A stretch of DNA of 64,000 nt. It comes from Lachnospiraceae bacterium (lineage in GTDB: Bacteria; Bacillota_A; Clostridia; Lachnospirales; Lachnospiraceae). Shown piece after piece: positions 16,214 to 24,604 of the stretch (positions within the stretch are counted from its first letter, which is position 1; the number at the start of each line of letters is the position of its first letter). The notes under the pieces are model-generated. The model was given only the letters and a program-made list of their open reading frames with translations. It was not told the DNA's origin and searched no databases. The stretch is from the NCBI GenBank assembly GCA_021770615.1, contig JAETQR010000010.1:65536-129535 (forward strand). The letters are read 5' to 3'. Position numbers and translations under genes: made by a program.

Positions 16214-17218
16214 ATGGAAATCCCTGGATGTGATTATGTTATCGTGTCAAGCCATTTTGGTGCCAGGGTACATTCGATGGACAGGGTGGCAAACCATGCC
16301 AAATGCTGGGGAAAAATATATAAAGTAAATGGTTCTGATGGTTACGCAAAGAATCTGAAGGAGGAAACAGGATACCCAAGTGATCCACGTGGGCTGTGTG
16401 GATATAATTGTAGGCACAATATGGCCCCACACTTCAAAGGAGATCCAAACTCATTTATCCAGTATGACAGCGAAGAAAATAAAAAGGCCTATGAAGTCAG
16501 CCAGAAACAGAGGCGGATGGAGCGGGCAATCCGGAAGAGTAAAAAGGAATATATCGCATACAAGGCGGCACTGGATCAATGTCAGGACAATGATACATAC
16601 AAGGAACTGCTTGCCCGTTATGAGAGGAAAGCTGCCACACTCGGAAAGCAGAATAAACGATACATAGAATACAGTGCGGAAAATAACGTAAAGACACAGC
16701 AGGAGAGATTAAAGGTTTACCAATGGAACAAAGATCAGGCAGCAGCGGCAAGGGGAGCATCCGCAAAGCACAGGAAAAGTATTGCAAACAATAAGAAAAC
16801 TGCTATACTGAAAGAAGAACATACGAAAGAGGTTGTTGATGTGCATACAATAGGGAAGATCGACAGGGAAATCTATAAATGCATTACGGAAGATATTGTA
16901 ACGGATGAAGTAATCATAACGGATAACCAGATCCAACATATAAAGGAACGCCATCCAAACGACTATGAAAGATTTTCTAAATATTTTTCTGAAATTGTTG
17001 CTGATCCAGATTACATTATTGAGGCAAACAGACCAGACACAGCGGTGATACTGAAGGAAATTATGGATGATGGTCAGAGATTTCAAACAGTACTGAGGTT
17101 ATGCACGTCGAAGGAACCAGAAGGATACAAAAACTCAATTATAACATTCTTAAAGATAGACCAGAAAAGGTGGGAACGTTATTTGCGAACAAAAGAGATT
17201 CTTTACAAGAAAGAATAA
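16214..17218 (+). pseudogene. 5'-truncated phage minor capsid protein with C-terminal PBECR-type nuclease domain
   Basis: The 334-residue frame starts with DYVIVSSHFGAR...YPSDPRGLCGYNCRHNMAPHF, the C-terminal part of phage minor capsid protein 2. A charged coiled-coil stretch (about residues 85-190) follows, then a C-terminal domain (about 205-334: IITDNQIQHIKERHPNDY ... YKNSIITFLKI) that resembles the PBECR nuclease-like domains found on phage polyvalent proteins. The normal N-terminal 250 or so residues are absent and a stop at 16184 breaks the homologous frame, so I call it a truncated remnant. The C-terminal domain itself is intact and could be expressed from ATG 16214, though no good ribosome site precedes it. 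Confidence 0.7.
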
Positions 17219-17230
17219 TTTTGCTATAAT
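17202..17230 (+). promoter_or_regulatory. Promoter of the structured RNA
   Basis: TTTACA at 17202-17207 and TATAAT at 17225-17230 are separated by 17 bases, close to the ideal sigma-A promoter. It overlaps the end of the capsid remnant. Transcription would start near 17237, just before the 5' arm of the hairpin element described next. Confidence 0.75.
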
Positions 17231-17236
17231 GTGAGT

Positions 17237-17345
17237 AGATTAGGAGGGGATTCTTTGAGGTGGTCAATTTCGTGGCAGCCACGCACCCTATGGGTCAAAA
17301 GAGATGCAGGGGAACGCCACGCCTGCCAAAGAATCCTCACTTATT
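17237..17345 (+). ncRNA. Candidate structured small RNA (phage-associated)
   Basis: A closed secondary structure is visible. An outer stem GGATTCTTTG (17248-17257) pairs perfectly with CAAAGAATCC (17327-17336). It encloses three hairpins: CGTGG/CCACG (17271-17275 with 17279-17283), ACCC/GGGT (17285-17288 with 17292-17295) and GCAGG/CCTGC (17306-17310 with 17322-17326). No good reading frame covers it, and a strong promoter lies just upstream. The neighbours are a phage capsid fragment and a mobile-element zinc-ribbon gene. A phage regulatory RNA such as the C4 antisense class is one possibility, from memory of its multi-hairpin shape; I cannot confirm the family. Confidence 0.6.
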
Positions 17346-17437
17346 TCTTTTCAAGGAATGGTTATTGTATAATAATCATAAATATTCCAGATAATAACAG
17401 AAAAAAATAGTTGACATTCAAAAACCCAAGAGGTACT

Positions 17438-17641
17438 ATGAACAAAACAGAACATAGTTTTGCATGTATCGAAGAGGGTGATAGCACGAAAGTATCATGG
17501 TACGGGTGCCCGGTATGCGGATACAAGAAGATGTTGAGGGTACGGGATGATAAAGTTCTCCTTAACTTTCCGGGGTACTGTGTGAGATGTAAAAATGAAA
17601 GTTTAATAAATTACGAGCCAGAGCTTAGAAGAGCCACTTAG
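17438..17641 (+). CDS. Cysteine-rich KTR-like zinc-ribbon protein
   Basis: A 67-residue protein with two Cys-x2-Cys pairs (CPVCGYKKML and CVRCKNESLINY) around a LNFPGYC block. This matches the small 'cysteine-rich KTR' proteins found on conjugative elements and prophages, although the Lys-Thr-Arg itself is replaced by Tyr-Lys-Lys. ATG 17438 follows AAGAGGT; an upstream TTG at 17411 has no ribosome site. Its role is unknown; zinc binding is inferred from the cysteines. It marks this stretch as mobile-element debris together with the capsid remnant. Confidence 0.7.
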   Translation: MNKTEHSFACIEEGDSTKVSWYGCPVCGYKKMLRVRDDKVLLNFPGYCVRCKNESLINYEPELRRAT

Positions 17642-17645
17642 TAAG

Positions 17646-17685
17646 ATCCTGAAAGATCAGGCATCTGCTAGCAGGCTTTTTCATT
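17646..17685 (+). terminator. Possible terminator after zinc-ribbon gene
   Basis: CCTGA-AAGA-TCAGG is followed by the palindrome CTGCTAGCAG and a short T-run (GCTTTTTC). Stems are short, so confidence is moderate. Confidence 0.45.
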
Positions 17686-17722
17686 TTATGTAAATTCATA
17701 AAAACACCAAAGGAGAACGCCC

Positions 17723-18679
17723 ATGCCGAACTCAATCTATCCAAATTCCCAGAAGCAGTCTTATTTGAACTCCCAATCCCTCCCTCACTTTCCCTCCCTG
17801 AAATCTGCCTTCACTACCCTTTTCGGAAATAATACCAAGGTCATACAGTCCATCCCGGTTGCCGGAGGGGATATAAACGCTGCCTATCGGTTAGAATTGT
17901 CGGACGGCACATGCATTTTTATGAAATCTAATGCGAAAAAGAATTTGTCATTTTTTACAGCCGAAGCGGCTGGGATTGAGGCGGTCGCACGAACAGGGGC
18001 GATCGGCACGCCGACACTTCTTTGCACTGGAACCGATGAGAGCAGGGGTGGCTCTTCTTTTTTGCTTATGGAATGGATCCAGGGCGGAAGCCGGCTGACA
18101 CGTTACTGGAAGACCTTTGCGCATCAGTTGGCGGCGATGCATCAGGCATCGGCAGAAGAGGTGGTCTCAGGTGCAAAATATGGTTTTTATCAGGATAATT
18201 ATATCGGCGCAGGAGAGCAGGTCAATACAGTGCATGACAGCTGGGTCACATTTTTCCGTGACTGCCGTCTGGAACCGCAGTTCAGGCGGGCCGGACATTA
18301 TCTGGGTACAGTGGATCAGAAGAAGGCGCTCTGGCTGCTTGACCATCTTGATGATTTTCTGGTGGAACCGGAAAGGCCATCGCTGCTGCATGGCGATCTG
18401 TGGGCGGGAAATGTTATTACTGGAAATGACGGGAAGGCGTGGTTGATCGACCCGGCTGTCTATGTCGGACATGCTGAGGCAGACATTGCGATGACAGAGC
18501 TTTTTGGTGGATTTCCCCGGGAGTTCTATGCAGCATACCGGGAAGCCGGGCTTTTGCAGCCGGACTATGACCGTCGCCGTGATCTGTATAATCTCTATCA
18601 TCTGTTGAATCATTTGAACCTGTTTGGACGGAGTTACCTTTCATCGGTCAGACGGATCGTGGATGAATATGTACCATAA
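17723..18679 (+). CDS. Fructosamine kinase family protein
   Basis: A 318-residue protein-kinase-fold enzyme of the fructosamine-3-kinase family, which phosphorylates ketoamine adducts so that glycated amines can be repaired or used. Visible are the glycine-poor N-lobe (VAGGDINAAYRLEL), the lysine in FMKSNAK, the HGDLWAGN catalytic loop, and the IDPAVYVGHAEADIAM metal-binding segment. The ribosome site AAAGGAGAACGCCC leads to ATG 17723. The following gene is a broken macro-domain protein 12 bases downstream, so the two were probably one transcript. Confidence 0.9.
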   Translation: MPNSIYPNSQKQSYLNSQSLPHFPSLKSAFTTLFGNNTKVIQSIPVAGGDINAAYRLELSDGTCIFMKSNAKKNLSFFTAEAAGIEAVARTGAIGTPTLLCTGTDESRGGSSFLLMEWIQGGSRLTRYWKTFAHQLAAMHQASAEEVVSGAKYGFYQDNYIGAGEQVNTVHDSWVTFFRDCRLEPQFRRAGHYLGTVDQKKALWLLDHLDDFLVEPERPSLLHGDLWAGNVITGNDGKAWLIDPAVYVGHAEADIAMTELFGGFPREFYAAYREAGLLQPDYDRRRDLYNLYHLLNHLNLFGRSYLSSVRRIVDEYVP

Positions 18680-18691
18680 AGGAGACGTAGT

Positions 18692-19146
18692 ATGCAAAAA
18701 GAACATGGAAGATTGAGGAACAGAATTAAAATTGAATTGGGTGATATTACGCAGTCAGAGGACTTCTTGAAGAGTGCAGAACCCTGCATGGCTGTAAGAC
18801 CGGGGAGGCAAAGATCACGAAAGGATATGACCTGAAGGCGGAGTATGTGATCCATACGGTCGGCCCGGTCTATTCCGGAGGCCAATCAGATGAGAAACTG
18901 TTGTCAGACTGTTATTGGAATTCTCTTGAACTGGCAAAGGAAAATGAAATACACAGTATTGCGTTCCCGGCGATATCGACAGGGGTGTACGGGTATCCGT
19001 TGGAAGAGGCAGTGCCGGTTGCATTGCATACCATTGCCGGGTGGCTTAATGCCAATGCAGATTATCAGCTCGCAGTAGTTTTGTCATGCTTTGACAAAGC
19101 GGCATATGATATGTATCAAACATTTAATGCGGTTATTTGGAGATGA
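18692..19146 (+). pseudogene. Macro-domain protein, internal deletion plus frameshift
   Basis: ATG 18692 opens a frame (MQKEHGRLRNRIKIELGDITQ) that matches the first strand and Gly-Asp-Ile-Thr of a macro domain, but it stops at about 18835. The rest of the domain is in another frame from about 18784: LHGCKTGEAKITKGYDLKAEYVIHTVGPVY, then IAFPAISTGVYGYPLEEA, ending at 19146. The segment between, which normally carries Asn-Ala-Ala-Asn and the Gly-rich Gly-Val-Asp loop that bind ADP-ribose, is missing. So it is a decayed O-acetyl-ADP-ribose deacetylase-type gene. The later half (from 18847) could still be translated but would lack the active site. Confidence 0.75.
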
Positions 19147-19294
19147 AATAACAGTAACTGTGGAACGACGTTGATCTTCGGCAGATACAAAGAAAATGCG
19201 GGAGTGTATAAATGGTTCGGGGAGGTAATTACCGCATATTCCGGAGAAATCTTAATATATATTATATGAATGACTGATAGAAAGAAGATTTTGA

Positions 19295-19849
19295 ATGGAA
19301 GAAAAAGCAAATGTAATAAAGAATACGTGCAATTTTGCGGGGGTGAGGCCGATCATGGTGGATCTGCCGTACCCTCCGATCCAGGTCAGGGGAAAAAATC
19401 CGGCGTATGCCGACTTACTTAGTATTGATTACTGTGGTTCTGTGTCTGAATTGTCTGCGATCACGCAGTATATCAATAATGAAAACCGCTTATCCTGTGA
19501 AAGGTGTGAGGTGTCAAAGACAATCCTGGGGATTGCCATGGCAGAAATGATGCATTTGCAAAAATTGGGAGAACTTATTTTTTTGTTGGGTGGAAATGTA
19601 GATTTTATCGCCAGACACCAGAATGGGCAGAGGAGGATGTGGACGCCGGAATACCTGACGATCCCGGAGCACGCACAAAAAATGATACTGGCTGATATCG
19701 AGGCTGAAAAAGGGGCCATCAACCAGTATCAGATGCATATAAAAATGATAAAGGATGAATGCGTTAATGCAGTGCTTACAAGGATCATCATGGATGAAGA
19801 ATATCATATCATGCTGCTTCAGGTTTTATTAAAAGATTTATCATCCTGA
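19295..19849 (+). CDS. Ferritin-like diiron/dimanganese domain protein
   Basis: A 184-residue, mainly helical protein with two Glu-x-x-His style metal motifs: AMAEMMHLQKLGEL in the first half and MDEEYHIMLLQ near the end, plus AEKGAINQYQMH between them. This spacing matches ferritin-like superfamily proteins (manganese-catalase or spore-coat CotJC relatives). The substrate is not evident; oxygen or peroxide handling is inference. Start ATG 19295 follows GAAAGAAGA. It appears monocistronic and lies ahead of carbonic anhydrase. Confidence 0.75.
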   Translation: MEEKANVIKNTCNFAGVRPIMVDLPYPPIQVRGKNPAYADLLSIDYCGSVSELSAITQYINNENRLSCERCEVSKTILGIAMAEMMHLQKLGELIFLLGGNVDFIARHQNGQRRMWTPEYLTIPEHAQKMILADIEAEKGAINQYQMHIKMIKDECVNAVLTRIIMDEEYHIMLLQVLLKDLSS

Positions 19850-19941
19850 TCAAGAAAAAGAGATGAAATTTTTTATGATCTGTGATATACTTCAAGCATA
19901 ACAAATGAGTCGTTTATTTTGAGACGGAAATGGAGGATACT

Positions 19942-20508
19942 ATGCAAAAAGAAAATTTATCGGCATCGGAAGCTTTGGAGAAACTGCAGGATGGGAACCG
20001 TCGGTATCTGACGGCGATGACAAATCCGGGCGACATATCACCGCAGATCCGCAAGGATACTTGTGAAAATGGCCAGACTCCGTATGCAGTCGTTGTGACA
20101 TGTTCGGATTCAAGAGTTATCCCGGAAAGTATTTTTTGTGCGGGGATCGGAGAGTTGTTTGTTATCCGGGTAGCCGGAAACGTGATCGATGACCACCAGC
20201 TTGGCAGTATTGAATATGCGGCCGACCATCTGGGCAGCAGATTGGTTGTTGTGCTGGGCCATGAGCATTGTGGGGCGGTAGGCGCTGCGATCCACGATGA
20301 GCCGGGTGGATATATCAAATCGATCACAGATGAGATCCGAAAAGCGATCGGCGGGGAAAAAGATGAACTCCGGGCAAGCTGTCTGAATGTAAAAAGAAGT
20401 GTGTCAGCGATTAAAGAAGGCCTTGGGATCACTGACTCGGAAGAAGGCGTAAAGGTATGTGGGGCGATGTATCACATTGACAATGGTTCCGTTGAATTTT
20501 TAGACTGA
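19942..20508 (+). CDS. Beta-carbonic anhydrase
   Basis: Interconverts CO2 and bicarbonate. The zinc site is complete: CSDSR near residue 54-58 (Cys ligand and the Asp-Arg dyad) and HEHCGAV near residue 107-113 (His and Cys ligands). With GGAGG five bases ahead, ATG 19942 is the likelier start than ATG 19930; length is then 188 residues, normal for a short bacterial beta enzyme. The gene ends in a strong terminator, so it forms its own unit. Confidence 0.93.
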   Translation: MQKENLSASEALEKLQDGNRRYLTAMTNPGDISPQIRKDTCENGQTPYAVVVTCSDSRVIPESIFCAGIGELFVIRVAGNVIDDHQLGSIEYAADHLGSRLVVVLGHEHCGAVGAAIHDEPGGYIKSITDEIRKAIGGEKDELRASCLNVKRSVSAIKEGLGITDSEEGVKVCGAMYHIDNGSVEFLD

Positions 20509-20526
20509 CAGCGGAGGAAATAAAGT

Positions 20527-20565
20527 ACCGGCGGAAGCAGTTGGCTCCGCCGGTAAAATTTTTTT
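20527..20565 (+). terminator. Rho-independent terminator after carbonic anhydrase
   Basis: A perfect 9-bp stem ACCGGCGGA (20527-20535) / TCCGCCGGT (20546-20554) with a 10-base loop is followed by AAAATTTTTTT. Confidence 0.9.
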
Positions 20566-20598
20566 GTCTCTGATTTCCAAGAACGAAAAATACATTTA

Positions 20599-20627
20599 TT
20601 TACATATTTTTCATTTTGATATATAAT
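20599..20627 (+). promoter_or_regulatory. Promoter of hybrid kinase gene
   Basis: TTTACA (20599-20604), 17-base spacer, TATAAT (20622-20627). The 19 bases 20612-20630 around the -10 box occur again, unchanged, at 26472-26490 ahead of the adhesin gene. Confidence 0.65.
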
Positions 20628-20717
20628 ATAAATGAAAAGAACAAGCTTGATGATGTTTTTGGGTTAAAAGGATATAGCCATATGGGAATGATGTAATACA
20701 TAATAGAGGTGATTGCG

Positions 20718-23267
20718 ATGCAAAGGGGAAAAAAGGGTGATTATCATGCCATTAAGAACAGAGGACGCAAGCCTTTCTGGATTTTGTTTTTTCTGGTGCT
20801 GTTAGCAGTAGGAGGGCTGTTTGGCGGCAGAATGATATTGAGAAAAAATGCAAATTATATCGGCCAGAATCTGATTGAGGGCTATGCATTAGATGAGGAG
20901 CGCAATATCGGGAAATATGAAAATATTGTAAAACTTGGTATGTCATATATCAATGACCTGACGGATGAAAGGGCGTCAGGCAGGGAAACCAATGAATGGG
21001 TCAGTGATTATTTCGAAAAGATGACAGATATTATGGATGATGAGGCCATTGACTCATATGCGATCGTGAATGGGAAGGTGATCGCATCGAAAGAATGGGA
21101 GGGAATGGAATCTTATGATTATCTTTCCAAGGTCTGGTATCAGGCGGCGATGGAGGCAGGGGGAAAGGTAATTTTTACAGATGCATATGAAGATACAGTA
21201 TATGGACGTCCCGTGGTTACGATAGCGGCCGCGAACCCGGATACGGGAAATGCAGTTGCATTTGACCTGTATCCGGAAAATTTTCAGTACAACCATGAGG
21301 GTTTGCAGATTCCGGAAGATAGTTCTTATTATGTATGCGATGCCGCAGGAATGGTGTTGTATCACAATTTTTCATTTGAATCATCCGGGAAGAATATCCA
21401 GGAATATGCCGGTGGACTTTGCAAAAGGATAATTTCCGGAGAACTGGAGGAGAGTGGAAGCCTGACTGTGGATCTGGATGGAGGAAAGCGGGGGGTCTAC
21501 CACTATTATGCGCCAAATGGGTGGCTTTGTATCCTTACGGTCCCGCATACCGCATTGTATAACAATCTGAATGATATTTATTTATGGTATATCCTGCTCT
21601 TTGTCATAGTAATCATATTTGTCATATTGATCATGATGCATGACCACAAGCTCAGAAAACGGATCCGGCGTGCGGATGAAACGGTGCAGGTGTTGGGAAA
21701 TTTGTATTATGCGGTGTATAGTATAAATCTGGACAGCCGCACCTATGAGATGATCAAGGGATCGGATTATGTGCGCCAGTGTCTTCCTTACAGAGGGCCT
21801 TATAAAAGGTTGTTGGAAGTGCTTGTCAGTTGCATGGATGAAGAGACCGGAAGAGATTTTGCAAGGAGTTTTTCTGTTGAGAATATATCGTCCCTGCCGG
21901 AAAAGGAGGCGGGGGATTTTGGCGGTGATTTTCATCGTCGGTTCGGTGATGAATATAAGTGGGTAAATGTAGTGCTCGTTCAGGATCCGGTTCTTATTCC
22001 GGGGGAAGCGCTGCTGTGTTTTCGCATCGTGGAAGAAGAGAAGCAGCGTCAACTTCAGCATGTGAGGCTGATGGAGGATGCTCTTGCGAAAGCAGATGCC
22101 AGTGAGAAATCACAAAAGCAGTTTTTTGCTAGTATGAGCCATGATATGAGGACACCTTTGAATGCGATCATAGGGATGTCTGATCTGGCGATGCATGATG
22201 GATGTGGGCCGGATAAGATCCAAAACTATCTTAAGAAAATAAGTCTGTCCAGTAAGCAGCTTCTGGCGCTGATCAATGAAATTCTTGAGATGGCGCGCCG
22301 GGAAAATGGAAAGATCGAATTGGACAACAGCTGCTTTAATGTATGTGACGTACTTAAAGAGTGCGTATCTCCGTTTAAGGTTAAGGCGGAAGAGGAGAAT
22401 AAGGTGATCGAAGTGAAGATGGATATTTCCTCTCCGGTCGTTTGCGGTGATTCCCTCCGGTTGACGCAGATCCTCAATAATCTTCTTTCTAATGCAGTGA
22501 AGTTTACAAATTCCGGTGACCATATTACAATTTCTTTGCGTCAGATTGAAAATCGAAAGATGGTCCGGTACCTTTTTAGTGTGGTGGATACAGGGATTGG
22601 AATCTCAGAGGAGTTTCTCCCGTATTTATTTGAACCATATAAGAGAGAGGAACGTTTTGGATCAAAAAAGGCAGCTAGAAGGGGGCTTGGCCTGTCAATC
22701 GTTAAAAATTTTGTGTCTCAGATGGGAGGAGAGATCACGGTAGACAGTACGGTTGGAAAAGGAACCCGTTTTTCTGTGACATTGCCGTTTTCGGTGAGTA
22801 CACAGGAGGCGGAGCCTGAAAAAGAAGCGGACGTGGAGTTTGCTGATTTGAAGGGAAGCCACATCCTGCTTGCAGAGGACAATCCGCTTAATATGGAAAT
22901 TGTGATTGAATTATTAAAGGAACAGGGCGTGGAAATATCAGCGGCTGAAAATGGGAGAGAGGCACTGGAGAAATTTGCGGATTCCGAGCCATATTTTTTT
23001 GATGCGATACTCATGGACATGCAGATGCCCGAAATGGATGGGTGTGAGGCAGCTCGTGCAATCCGTGCACTGGAGCGGCCGGATGCAGAGTTTGTTCCGA
23101 TCATTGCTCTGACAGCAAATACATTTCCGGAGGATATCGCCCAGACGGTGAGGGCGGGGATGAATGCGCATCTTTCAAAACCAGTGGAGCCGGATCTTCT
23201 TTTTGCAGCTTTGGAGCAGATGATCTCCGACTGGACAGATGTGCGGAAAGGCCGGCAGATGGAATAA
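20718..23267 (+). CDS. Membrane hybrid sensor histidine kinase/response regulator
   Basis: An 849-residue two-component protein. A transmembrane segment near residues 17-37 is followed by an extracytoplasmic sensor region of about 240 residues (Cache-like by size and position), then a second membrane segment near 286-305. A linker leads to the HisKA domain (His475 in SMSHDMRTPLNA), HATPase (LNNLLSNAVKF, DTGIGIS, GLGLSIV) and a C-terminal receiver with phospho-acceptor Asp767 (ILMDMQMPEMDG). AGAGGTGAT precedes ATG 20718, favoured over GTG 20709. No output domain is attached and no partner regulator is adjacent, so phosphate probably passes to an unlinked protein. Confidence 0.92.
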   Translation: MQRGKKGDYHAIKNRGRKPFWILFFLVLLAVGGLFGGRMILRKNANYIGQNLIEGYALDEERNIGKYENIVKLGMSYINDLTDERASGRETNEWVSDYFEKMTDIMDDEAIDSYAIVNGKVIASKEWEGMESYDYLSKVWYQAAMEAGGKVIFTDAYEDTVYGRPVVTIAAANPDTGNAVAFDLYPENFQYNHEGLQIPEDSSYYVCDAAGMVLYHNFSFESSGKNIQEYAGGLCKRIISGELEESGSLTVDLDGGKRGVYHYYAPNGWLCILTVPHTALYNNLNDIYLWYILLFVIVIIFVILIMMHDHKLRKRIRRADETVQVLGNLYYAVYSINLDSRTYEMIKGSDYVRQCLPYRGPYKRLLEVLVSCMDEETGRDFARSFSVENISSLPEKEAGDFGGDFHRRFGDEYKWVNVVLVQDPVLIPGEALLCFRIVEEEKQRQLQHVRLMEDALAKADASEKSQKQFFASMSHDMRTPLNAIIGMSDLAMHDGCGPDKIQNYLKKISLSSKQLLALINEILEMARRENGKIELDNSCFNVCDVLKECVSPFKVKAEEENKVIEVKMDISSPVVCGDSLRLTQILNNLLSNAVKFTNSGDHITISLRQIENRKMVRYLFSVVDTGIGISEEFLPYLFEPYKREERFGSKKAARRGLGLSIVKNFVSQMGGEITVDSTVGKGTRFSVTLPFSVSTQEAEPEKEADVEFADLKGSHILLAEDNPLNMEIVIELLKEQGVEISAAENGREALEKFADSEPYFFDAILMDMQMPEMDGCEAARAIRALERPDAEFVPIIALTANTFPEDIAQTVRAGMNAHLSKPVEPDLLFAALEQMISDWTDVRKGRQME

Positions 23268-23351
23268 CAGAAAAGAAAATGATTTGACTGGTACATAAAA
23301 TCTTTTATTTCGGTACAGATTAATCTTACTGGTTGGAAGGGGATTGATATT

Positions 23352-24512
23352 GTGCTGATCATAAATGGAAAGATTGTTACGATGGCGGAGAAGACCTATA
23401 CGAATGGTTATGTCCGGGTATCGGGAGAAAAAATAACAGCGGTGGGGGATATGGGAGAGCTTACGCAGGCGGAAGATCAAAAAGAGGAAGATGTTCTGGA
23501 TGTGAGTGGGGCGTGGGTGATGCCGGGACTTATTGATGCTCACTGCCATGTAGGGATGTCAGAGGAGAAGTGGGGAAGCGCCGGAGACGACTGTAATGAA
23601 ATGACGAAACCGATAACGCCTCATTTGAGAGCGGTAGATGCCGTTAATCCGATGGATCCTGCCTTTCACGATGCGATCATTGCAGGGATCACATCGCTTA
23701 TGACAGGGCCGGGAAGCTCGAATGTAGTCGGTGGTCAGTCCGTATTTATGAAAGTACAGGGCAGATGTATGGATCGCATGATTTTAAGGTCGCCGGCGGC
23801 AATGAAGGTGGCATTCGGCGAAAATCCTAAGATGAATTATGGGGAAAAGGATGTTATGCCCGGCAGCAGGATGGCAATCGCGGGAATGTTGCGGGAAGAG
23901 TTGTACCATGCATGTTGTTACAGGGAAAAGAAGGAGCGGGGAGATATCAGCAGAGGAGACGAGGATTTCCGAATGGAGTGTTGGCTTCCCGTGCTGAAAA
24001 AAGAAATCCCCCTGAAAGCGCATGCCCATCGGGCGGATGATATTCTGACAGCGATACGTATTGCGAAAGAATTTGATCTTGATATGACGCTCGATCACTG
24101 TACAGAGGGACATCTGATCGCAGATGAGATTGCAAAAGCCGGATTCCCGGTGATCGTCGGTCCCGATCTGTCCTCCCGTTCAAAGATCGAGATTAAGAAT
24201 ATGAGTTTTAAGACAGCAGGGGTATTGGAACGGGCAGGAATAAAGACGGCTGTGATGACAGACCATCCGGTGTCCCTGATCCGTTATCTGCCGCTTTGCG
24301 CCGGATTGAGTGTCAAACAGGGGCTGTCTATGGAGGGAGGCCTGAAAGCCATTACGATCCATGCCGCACAGATTTGCGGGGTGGATGATAGAGTAGGTTC
24401 CCTGGAAGTGGGAAAGGATGCGGACATTGCCGTGTTCAGCGGAAATCCGATGGAGGTTTTTACGAAAACCCTGTATACTTTTGTTGATGGAAAAGAGATA
24501 TGGCGCGCCTGA
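23352..24512 (+). CDS. Amidohydrolase family metal-dependent hydrolase
   Basis: A 386-residue TIM-barrel hydrolase close to the imidazolonepropionase-like group. Metal ligands are visible: DAHCH near residue 62, HAHRADD, the His in LDHCTEGH, and the Asp of TDHP. The C-terminal GSLEVGKDADIAVFSGNP is the usual small beta-sandwich closure. The start is GTG 23352. The substrate cannot be told from the sequence. It ends against a shared terminator facing the chemoreceptor gene. Confidence 0.88.
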   Translation: MLIINGKIVTMAEKTYTNGYVRVSGEKITAVGDMGELTQAEDQKEEDVLDVSGAWVMPGLIDAHCHVGMSEEKWGSAGDDCNEMTKPITPHLRAVDAVNPMDPAFHDAIIAGITSLMTGPGSSNVVGGQSVFMKVQGRCMDRMILRSPAAMKVAFGENPKMNYGEKDVMPGSRMAIAGMLREELYHACCYREKKERGDISRGDEDFRMECWLPVLKKEIPLKAHAHRADDILTAIRIAKEFDLDMTLDHCTEGHLIADEIAKAGFPVIVGPDLSSRSKIEIKNMSFKTAGVLERAGIKTAVMTDHPVSLIRYLPLCAGLSVKQGLSMEGGLKAITIHAAQICGVDDRVGSLEVGKDADIAVFSGNPMEVFTKTLYTFVDGKEIWRA

Positions 24513-24528
24513 TCATGCAGACACAGGC

Positions 24529-24576
24529 AAACCGCCGGCAGTGCTTGGAGTGAATCCAGACTGATACCGGCGGTTT
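24529..24576. terminator. Bidirectional terminator between convergent genes
   Basis: AAACCGCCGG (24529-24538) and CCGGCGGTTT (24567-24576) form a perfect 10-bp stem between the amidohydrolase stop and the chemoreceptor stop. The short A/T tails at both ends suit both directions. Confidence 0.75.
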
Positions 24577-24604
24577 GTGTTGTATTATACAAAATAAAGA
24601 TTGG

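Noticed and set aside
17237..17345. tRNA gene
   Set aside because: The element is cloverleaf-like, but the closing stem is 10 bp, there is no TTCGA loop and no anticodon arm of the right size.
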